Both the position numbers and the translations under genes were made by a program. The notes below the pieces were generated by a model. That model was not told where the DNA came from. It worked only from the letters and a program-made list of their open reading frames with translations, and ran no database searches. Shown here one piece after another: positions 55,409 to 64,000 of a stretch of 64,000 nucleotides of DNA; the stretch's first letter is position 1, and each line of letters opens with the position of its first letter. Source of the DNA: Tethya wilhelma (Eukaryota > Porifera > Demospongiae > Tethyida > Tethyidae); assembly GCA_964030475.1 (NCBI GenBank), contig CAXIPT010000006.1, positions 5,374,898 through 5,438,897 of the forward strand. The letters are read 5' to 3'.

Positions 55409-58400
55409 CTAAAAATATGAATCATGCAGTAATGATAGATAAGCTTAGAATAATGGAATTGCCTTCTTATGTTTAGGGCAGCACGAGTATTTTATGCAGC
55501 TTTGATACACATGGATCAGATGATGAATAAAACTAACAGCAAAGAGTCAGCAGACTAATTTTGAGTTTAGTTTATTGACTTACGACAACTTCTCATTGTT
55601 ATCATTGCATTTAGTGATAGGAATGCTTTGTTTTTTCCGCCAACTGTCAACAATCATATAAAACAAGGGGTAGATCAACTGTCAATACATTCTCACACTC
55701 ACAAATAGTCATATCATAAACATTGCTCACCAGTATCCAAACAAAGTGGCAGACCCAAATATAAACAATAACACACAGAGGAGAACAAATGTTACTACTC
55801 CACCAACTATGGCCCCAACATTAGTATTGCCTAAAGTAAGAGTAATTCGTGATAGAAGTTTATCCTATTAATAGAATAACACAATCATACCAGTTGATGT
55901 TGACATTACTGCTGCTGTCACAGCCTCTGCCCTCTCTCCTAGTCCTGCTACTGTACCAGCTGCCACGGACACTGAATATGCCTTGGAAGGATCTAGTCCA
56001 GTAATGGTTGTTGAGGTTGTGTTCCCAGGAACATTCACTGACATAGCAGTTGATTCATCTGTTCCTTGTACCCAGTAGTAGATGATATAGTTAGTGATCT
56101 TCCCTCTAGCTTCAATCAGAGATAATGGCTCCCAAGTTACCTCCATTGTTTCTCCATTAGTTCGCCTAACAATTATATTTCTTACAGTTGTGCTAGGAAC
56201 TATACAATCATGTATGAAAGATATTAATAATTTATAAAAGAAGATTGCATGAATGATTTCCACAAGTTGTTCTCTAAGAGCATACCTCCTTCAATAGTGA
56301 ACACATATTCAGAGTAAGGCTCTCCCTCACCAGCTGAGTTAACAGCCAGCACAGAAACATTATAGGGAATATATGGCTCTAAATAGTAATGAAATAAAAA
56401 GAAATGATTAGCTACACATGCAGTTTGAACTCACATCAATAAATCTACCTAATTCCATTAACAGCACATATAATGTGGTTGCATTAATCTCAAGAGGAGA
56501 GTCCAAGTCAGTTAATGAATAAAGTCGTACAATGTAGTACAGCACCTCTCCATTAGGTCGATCTGGTGGTACCCACGTCATGTTTAGTGTTGTCTCATTC
56601 AGAGCTGAGAAAATAAGCTCACTGACTGGCCCTGGATCTGTCATTGGTAACCCATCAGTGAACTGTTCAACAACCTCACTGTCATCATCAATAAAGACAA
56701 CTCTAGACACAGCCTGTCCAGTTTGTACCAATACCCTTGAGTCAGTAGATGATAGGCTAATTGAAAAACTCTCAGTAGGTTCACCAATATTATCGTCGAT
56801 TATAGCTAGCTGGAAACACCGTACGTATGTACTTCCAACAGTGAAATATGTACGAAATATCCTGGTGACTACATATTCCATGACACTGTAGTCTCTTTCA
56901 GGCTCTGCCATGAGAGTTTGATTATAATAGATACCAATGTTACTACTGTAACATCTGTACACATGCACTACATCTTATACTAAGTCTTACGTGCTGTTCC
57001 ATTTTGAGCTGTTAAAGTCACAGTGAACTCTCGTGCCAATCCTCCTGATGGTCCTAGCAACTGAGTACACACACTCACACTCTCATCTCTTCCTTCTCTC
57101 ACAGTGTAAGAGGACTGGACAAAACCTACCACTGGATCTGCGTATACACGTATTGAGGATTACAATCATGATTATAACATAGTTCAGTTCAGTGCATATA
57201 CACTGTACGTTAACCAACTTATACCATCATCATCTCTAATTGTCACAGTAGTCCTTCCAGTAGCAGTGACCATTGACTGTGAAGGTCCTGGTGACAGTGA
57301 TACAGTAAATGTTTCATCGTCCTCAAATCTATTGTCATCAGTTACAGTCAAGGTGATACATTGACGAGAGCCAACTCGTGATCCAGAATGAAATGTTTTT
57401 GTGACTGAATTTGACAAATTTTACCTTAAGTATTTGAGGATGCAAAATCACTAAATCACCTGGTTGTTGTCCGGTCTGTGTCAGTTGTACTGTAGCAGTT
57501 CTTCCTTCCAGTCCTCCAGCTGGTCCTCTCAGTACAGCACACACCATGACATCTCCATCACTCTCATACTGAGATATTGAGGACTGCTCCATAGCAATGA
57601 CAACCACTGCAAAATAAAGATAAATCATCACACATACTTATAGCCTAGAATTATTCTCTTGCCATCATTGTCCAATATAGTAACAGCGACAACAGATGTC
57701 TCTTGATTTATCCTCACTCTTGGCTCACTGGATGTTAGACTGACATTGAAAGTCTCATTATTCTCTGGTATATTGTCATCAACTATTGTCAGTTCAATAC
57801 ATTGTTGGGGGACACTACTGAGAGGAACTTGAGATGGAAATGTTCTGGTAACGTAGAACATTGAAGCTCTGAAGTCATTGTCTCTTCCTGTTAAATATGT
57901 AGAGTTATAAAGGTCTACTATATACCGTGTAGCTGGAAAGTTTCGCGGTTGGCTTCCCTCGACATTTTCGCGGTTTTTAAGTTTCGTGGTTACCGTATGG
58001 TGACGTCATATAGCTAATTTGAATTTTCAGATTTTCGCAGATAAAAACTTTCGTGGATAAGGCATCATCTGCGAAAACCGCGAAACTTTATACCCATGAA
58101 ACTTTCCGGCTACACGGTAGTCCTTCCTTAACTCACCTGCAGTTCCAGCATTAGCTGTTAAAGTCACAGTGAACTCTCGTGCCAATCCTCCTGATGGTCC
58201 TAGCAACTGAGTACACACACTCACACTCTCATCTCTTCCTTCTCTCACAGTGTAAGAGGGTTGGACAAAACCAACCTCAAGAACTGATTGAGGATAAAAC
58301 TTAATTACATACTGTCTTTGATTGCCATTGCATTTGTGGCTAACTCACCATCATCATCTCTGATTGTCACAGTAGTCCTTCCAGTAGCAGCGACCATTGT

Positions 58401-61400
58401 TTGTGAAGGTCCAGGTGACAGTGATACAATGAGAGTTTCATCATCCTCAAATCTATTGTCATCAGTTACAGTCAAGGTGATACACTGACGGTCACCCCTC
58501 TGTGATCCTGATGGAAATGTTCTCATCTCACCTATATACATGTAGTCAAGTGAATGTATCTACAAGTATGCAAATATCTGATAACTATAAATTAACACTG
58601 TTTTTCAACCTGATTGTTGCCCAGATGGTATTAGTTGTACTGTAGCAGTTCTTCCTTCCAGTCCTCCAGCTGGTCCTCTCAGTACAGCACACACCATGAC
58701 ATCTCCATCACTCTCTGACTGAGATATTGATGGCTGCTCCATGCCAACTGTTATTGCTATTTTTATTATGATGCCAACATACCAGCATAATAACTCATGT
58801 GACTATGTGACTGACAATGTACACTGGCATACACATTTCACTCACCATCATTGTCCAATATAGTAACTCTAGTCATGGCAGAGCTTTCATTTATCCTCAC
58901 TCTTGGTTCACTGGATGCTACACTGACTGTGAACCCTTCACTGCTCTCTCCTTTATCATCATCTTGTATTGTTAGTTGAAGACATTTTTCGCCAAATGTA
59001 TTTTGAATAGTGGCCAATCTACTGAATGCCCTGGTGATTGTGTAGTCTTCAGCTCTGTAGTCAACACCTGATTCTATGGGGTTGTAATATTAATTATTAT
59101 TAATTTTGACTTAATTATGATAATTTTATTACGTGCAGTTCCTGCCAAAACTGAAAGTGTTACTGTAAATTCTCTTGACAGTCCTCCTAATGGTTCTTGT
59201 AGCTTTACACACACACTCACTGAATCATTCCTTCCTTCTTGTACAGTGTAAGAGGACTGAATGAAACCTATGAGGGGGTCTGTACATCCAAAGGAAGAAA
59301 TTATACTACTCATTGACAAATAATTTTAGTAATAGTATTGTTCTATTCCAACAATTATAATAGACATTATAACTTGTGTATACACTCACGCTACCATATA
59401 ATCATATACCATCATTGTCCATGATAGTCACAGTAGTGGTTCCAGTTGTTGTAACTCTGCCCTGGGAGCTAGAGAGAGAGACTGTCAATGTATTGGCATC
59501 TTCAAAGATCTGGTCATCTTCATTTGGAATGCTCAAACATTGAAGACGTATCCCTCCAGGATTGAAGGTCCTTGTTACTAAATTGATACAACTGACTTAA
59601 ATCCAATCTGAGAGTTCACATACAGAATTTTATACCTGATGATGCTTGTCCACTCTGAGTAAACGTCACTGCTACTTGTATTGCAAGTCCTCCTGTTGGG
59701 CTAGTCAGTTCAGCACACACATCAATACTGCCATCACCCTCAGTTCTAGTCAGGGTAATGTCTCTCATGGATACTGTCACATCTGCCATGGTAGTTAAAT
59801 GTGATTAAATGATGTGCATCTCATCCATATATGTATAGTATACCATCATCATCCATGATAGTCACAGTAGTAGTCCCAGTGGCTGTAACTCTATCCTGTG
59901 AGCTAGAGAGAGTGACAGTGAATGTAGTGGTATCTTCAAAGATCTGGTCATCTTCATTTGGAATGCTTAAACATTGAGCATACGATCCTCCAACACCAAA
60001 TAAAGTTCTTGTCACTAATTCATCCAGAAAAAATCATAGCAGTAAACAATACATCATCGAATTAAAGCAATAATAGTACATCAATAATTATACCTGGTGA
60101 TTGCCCACGTGCACTCTGAGTGAATATCACTGTTACTGGTATACCAAAGTGACGTGGTCTAATCACTGTTGCACACACACTAATAGCATTACCCTCAGTT
60201 TGAGTTAGAGAACTGTTCCGCATTGAAATCACTACATCTAATTAACTTAACAAGTAAAGTCACATGTAAAGTTAGTTGAAGAACATGCATATGCAGTTTG
60301 AAGTTGCTGTTAATGCACTGAATAATTATTACAAGATACCAAAGATAGCAAATATATACCGTCATCATCCATGATAGTCACAGTAGTGATCCCAGTGGCT
60401 GTAACTCTGGCCTGGGAGCTAGAGAGAGAGACAGTGAATGTAGTGGTATCTTCAAAGATCTGGTCATCTTCATTAGAAACACTCAAACACTGAACACGTG
60501 CTCCTCCAGGAGTAAAGGTCCTAGTTACTGTTGTTGAATAGGCATTGTTTGATAACCATGCATTCACAGTGACTGTCAGCTGAACTAATTACTATAACTG
60601 CATGTACTTATTCTTATACCTGGTGACGTTTGTCCACTCTGAGAGAAGTTCACTCTTACTGGTACTGCAAGTCCTCCTGTTGGACTAGTCAGTTCAGCAC
60701 ACACACTAATACTGCCATCACCCTCAGTTGGAGTTAGGGAACTGTTTCTCATGGACACTGTCACATCTAGTCAATACAAATAAGCATTGTAATCAGAAAC
60801 AAATACTTTTTATACTTTCATCCATAATATATATGCATATATCAGCAAAAGCTGTATTTACTTACTATCATCATCAATGATGGTAACTGTAGCACTATCC
60901 CTCAATGAGCCTGTAGACACATTTACACTAAAAGTTTCTGTATCTTCAAATATTTCATCATTTATAATAGAAACTGCAAAACAATCTCGATAAAGTCCAC
61001 CAGTTGAATGTCTTCGTGATGATGATTGGGCCGAAAAATCCTCATCTGTATAGAAGTTTACTGCATGCATTATTAATTGTTGTATTGTATTTGCGGTATT
61101 TTACTATACCTTGTGTAGCACTTGACAGTACTACTGTTAAAAAAGTATAACTTCCTCCAGTACAATAAAGATAACCAAGACCCGGACTGTAACAGTGTAC
61201 TGTACCCGTCACACACACACTGACAGTGGCTCCTGGGTGTTCAAAAACTGAGTAACTTTCTGCTGTGAAGCTTTGTGTGGAACCTATTGAATAATTATCA
61301 ATAGTTAATATGCAAGTATATATATATATCATATCATATAGAACAGATTATTAGCTACATACTAGCTGGTTTTTTCAGCAACAAACCTGGTATTGGGGAA

Positions 61401-61453
61401 ACTACAATAATTAGTAAACTTAAGTACCACTCAAGCCTTTCTGCAATTGTCAT
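54325..61453 (-). CDS. Gene B: 9 Calx-beta domains, FN3 domains, TM and repeated cytoplasmic tail (1504 residues)
   Basis: Thirty-one exons splice to a closed frame of 4515 nt. The ATG at 61451-61453 gives the signal peptide LEWYLSLLIIVVSPIPG. Nine Calx-beta domains follow (about residues 23-1045), each split N-half/C-half in phase 1; C-halves read DDQIFEDTTTFTV or DDNRFEDDETF and end TIMDDDG. Exon 56449-56904 fuses the last C-half to an FN3 domain (TWVPPDRPNGEVLYYIVRLY); exons 56286-56378 and 55891-56199 complete a second FN3. TM exon 55731-55830 (VGGVVTFVLLCVLLFIFG) and a basic exon 55584-55643 (WRKKQS) lead into a tail of repeated cassettes. Calx-beta plus FN3 recalls integrin beta-4 in content only. 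Gene A shares the FN3-TM-tail part, so the two are paralogues. Confidence 0.85.
56991..61453 (-). other. Gene B ectodomain exons: signal peptide and Calx-beta 1-9 (to last N-half)
   Basis: Exons: 61387-61453, 61110-61283, 60866-61045, 60620-60766, 60360-60527, 60094-60237, 59844-60014, 59636-59782, 59410-59577, 59133-59279, 58846-59073, 58610-58747, 58349-58531, 58137-58283, 57663-57887, 57460-57606, 57225-57404 and 56991-57137. The donor at 57662-57661 is GC, not GT. Several introns are only about 55-80 nt. Domains 2-4 are close copies, and so are 6 and 8, and 7 and 9 (N-halves). Confidence 0.85.
57928..58121. repeat. Inverted-repeat element (CCGTGTAGCTGGAAAGTTTCGCGG) in a gene B intron
   Basis: The ends CCGTGTAGCTGGAAAGTTTC and GAAACTTTCCGGCTACACGG are inverted, with TA next to both. 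It is related in design to the TA-flanked elements at 31757 and 41278. Confidence 0.7.
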
Positions 61454-61945
61454 GGTCAGTGAATCTAATAACCAAGGTTAATTCTACCTATAGCGGGTAA
61501 AACTATAAAAATTTTACTAATTAAATTTGAATTCTCTCTCCAAATTGATGCAGGCATGCATAGTTTGAAAAATGTATATATACGCTGAATTTATAGTCTG
61601 ATTTGAGTTCCAAGCCACACCCACAAACAGTGGTTGGGTGCTTCCTGATGACTGCCTACAAAATGCGTTGATATACAAATCACAACATTTTTGTGAAGAT
61701 ACTGAAAGTTCCAATGTGACACGAGTACAGCTACCGTATACTAGTCACAGTCTACACATTGCAAATAGTGACAGTAATAAAGCATTCATACTCTTCTCAA
61801 ACAACATCATAATATTTAAAATTCAACAACACTGCATGCATCAGCCATCAATACTATAACAAACAGCAGTTCAATACCGTAGCAAACTGAATTATGATAC
61901 ATGATGGCAGTATTATGGCGGTATAGTATCTGCTATTCTCTTATT
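61454..61945. other. Intergenic region between gene A and gene B
   Basis: About 490 bases. GTATATATACG at about 61574 could be a minus-strand TATA-like element some 120 bases before the gene B ATG. No exon was recognised. Confidence 0.45.
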
Positions 61946-64000
61946 TTAAGCAATTGTTTCATACTCAGGATCAGCCTTTGTATAACTAATGATCTCATAC
62001 TCCCTCCCTCCACCAGTGATAACTGGCACGGCATATACAACACACTTTGTGGTGGACACTACATCATCAGAATCTGGAAGTGGAATCTCATACTGGGGCC
62101 TGAAAGAAGTGATTTTATATAAGGAGAAAATCTTGGCTAACATAATATAGTATATCAAGCTATCACACAATCATGCATGCATGCATACAAGGCCAGTATG
62201 ATAAGGTAAAGGGTGCCATTAACTGTTAGTGCACATGGTGCAAATCCCATTCAGCATTATCTTTCAATAATAAAAGATAAAATTGACTTACGATGCCACC
62301 ACATCTTCCTTGTCCTGATTGCTAGGAGTTTTGTGCCTTTTCCTCCTGAACAGATATACACACACAAATGCAAACAAACAAGTGATCTTGAATTCAAAAG
62401 TATAATGTATATATCCAATGGAGCTATAACATTTCTCACCAAAGACAAACACAAGCATTTCTTACCAGTATCCAAACACAACAACACAGGCAACAATGAT
62501 CAACACATTGAAGAGAGTGAATACAACCCCACCAATAGCAAATGCCAACACACTGCCATCTAAGGGAGAAAGAATATGGCAGCATAAATAGCATGAATGC
62601 TGACACAAATACTCAAGATTTTTTGACTTACTGCTGCTTCCTCCTTTTGCTGGATCTGTTGCCATAAACTTCATCACAACATACACATTGCTCAGCCTCC
62701 CAATTCCTCCTATGGTACTGGCAGCCAATCTTACAGAGTAAGCCTTATTACAATCCACAGCATTGATAAGGGTATTATTCACTGTTCCAGGTACATTGAG
62801 TATCATTGCTGAATCAATTTCAGTTCCTTCTGGCCAGTAGTAGACAGCATAGCTGGTGACCCACCCTCTGGCCTCAATTAGTGCCAGTGGGTGCCAACTC
62901 ACTCTGATTGTGGAGCCATCATCAAGACGCTCCAGGGATACATTCATAGGAGATACCAATGGAGCTGCGTATGTGCGTGTGTGTGAAAGAAATCCTATTT
63001 ACAGACTGATCATTTTATGAAAGTACATAATGCCATGCAACAATATTATGGTGATTGTGATGAACTTTTACCTCCTTCTTCTGTGAATGTGTAGTTAGAG
63101 TAAGGCTCTCCCTCACCAGCTGAGTTGACAGCCAGCACAGAAACATTATAGGGAATGTATGGCTCTGTGGGAACATTAATACATCCATACGTATAGAAAC
63201 TGCTACCAAACTAAAACACAATGCATGCTTTGTGTGAGAGATTTAACATGCCTAGCTGTGTCCACTGTGTGGAGAGCATGGTTGTGTTGACTTCAAGAGG
63301 AAAGTCCACATTCACTGGAGAATGTAGTCGTACAACATAATACAGCACCTCTCCATTGGGTCTAGTAGGAGCCATCCAAGTCACAATCACAGCTGTGCCA
63401 TTCAGAGTTGAGAACTGAACATTACTGACTAGACCTGGATCTGCCAAACCAAACAAACAAACAAAAAACAATTTTAAAAAATACATGCAGCTCAAAACTT
63501 AACTAGTGATTGTTTGCAAATTTACTTGATTCTTCAGTCCTAGCAGTGATATCAGCTCGGTGCATTGACTCCCCTGCTGAGTTCTCTGCTGAAATTTCCA
63601 CCGTCATGCACATTTTGATAAGGAAGGAGATGAGTGATAGTGTAGGTAGCTGTTGGAGCTTCTCTCCTCTCTATGTCACTTCCATTGGTGTAGTTGATGT
63701 AGAGGTTGTAGCCAGTGATGACACCATAGCTTAATAATTGGGGCTCCCATGACGAGATGGATGACGAGGTCACATCCTGTACGATTGGATTCCTTGGTGG
63801 ACTGCCTGGAGCTGTATTATAATAGAGATGGAAAATCTTTCCAATGGCATTATAGGTACAACGTGCACTTTTGAGAGACTTACTTTCTTCATCAGTTCTG
63901 ACAGTCCTGCTGACATCTTCCCCAACATTCCCCTCGACTCTTGCAAATACTCTACAGGTGTAGTTAGTGTAAGGTAAGAAGGTTGTTCCTTCATAGCATG
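61946..64000 (-). CDS. Gene A (5' part outside window): FN3 domains, TM, short tyrosine tail
   Basis: Exons: 63884-64000 (runs off the edge), 63526-63811, 63252-63440, 63072-63164, 62632-62964, 62466-62559, 62292-62345 and 61946-62099, stop at 61946-61948. FN3 pieces include LPYTNYTCRVFARVEG, TWMAPTRPNGEVLYYVVRLH, YNVSVLAVNSAGEGEPYSNY and VSWHPLALIEARGWVTSYAV. TM: LAFAIGGVVFTLFNVLIIVA, followed by WRKRHK. The tail starts RPQYEIPLPDSDD and ends DPEYETIA; its VYAVPVITG matches VCDVPVITG at the end of gene B. Exon 63526-63811 has an apparent frameshift near 63600-63612. The donor after 63252 is GC. It is a paralogue of gene B; whether it also has Calx-beta domains cannot be seen here. Confidence 0.75.

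Noticed and set aside
54325..55410. CRISPR-like look of the regularly spaced repeats
   Set aside because: The repeats are exons with conserved splice sites and a shared reading frame in an animal gene; spacers are introns that themselves share sequence.
1..64000. tRNA or rRNA genes
   Set aside because: No cloverleaf with A/B boxes or rRNA-like stretch was noticed by eye. A covariance-model scan would be decisive.

Overview
The window looks like nuclear DNA of an early-branching metazoan, most likely a demosponge of the Amphimedon type. The reasons are compact AT-rich DNA with short GT-AG introns, a one-exon rhodopsin-like receptor, a SWI5 homologue, and above all very large tandem Calx-beta genes. 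The species call is inference. The sequence is draft quality: one 486-base N gap (6442-6927) and single-n joins at 34020 and 41908.

Left edge, + strand: a one-exon 7TM receptor (348-1520) and SWI5 (2088-2813). Everything to the right is one head-to-tail series of minus-strand multi-exon genes for secreted or membrane-anchored, probably Ca2+-binding, adhesion-type proteins. From right to left these are: gene A (61946 to past 64000, FN3 domains, one TM, short tail); gene B (54325-61453, signal peptide, 9 Calx-beta, FN3, TM, and a tail made of repeated 22-residue cassette exons); gene C (31603-53638, signal peptide, about 22 Calx-beta, Cys-containing juxtamembrane module, TM, tail); gene D (13416-30865, signal peptide, CAP/SCP domain, 18 Calx-beta, the same juxtamembrane module, TM, acidic tail); and a damaged or chimeric end, gene E (6928-10692, Calx-beta exons with no visible 5' end) and gene F (3080-5608, one Calx-beta, an EGF-like module and two Cys-rich Ig-like modules).

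Nearly every Calx-beta domain is split over two exons, an N-half of about 140-165 nt and a C-half of about 200-230 nt, with phase-1 introns throughout. Splicing by hand gives closed reading frames: gene B has 31 exons, 4515 nt and 1504 codons plus stop; gene D has 44 exons, 7905 nt and 2634 codons plus stop. Gene C closes except for one missing small exon before its TM exon.

The locus has grown by block duplication. A 12-exon block at 15027-18394 recurs at 6928-10388, and its first 8 exons recur at 20643-24080. A six-exon unit is duplicated in gene C. A decayed copy of gene C exons lies at 10740-12743. Introns carry many short inverted-repeat elements, several with clear target-site duplications and two with recognisable empty sites.

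The best candidates for an undescribed system are the CAP-Calx-beta-TM fusion (gene D) and the YxxP/YxN cassette-exon tail of gene B, inside a fast-changing tandem cluster of Calx-beta receptors that recalls, but is not identical to, the sponge aggregation-factor family.
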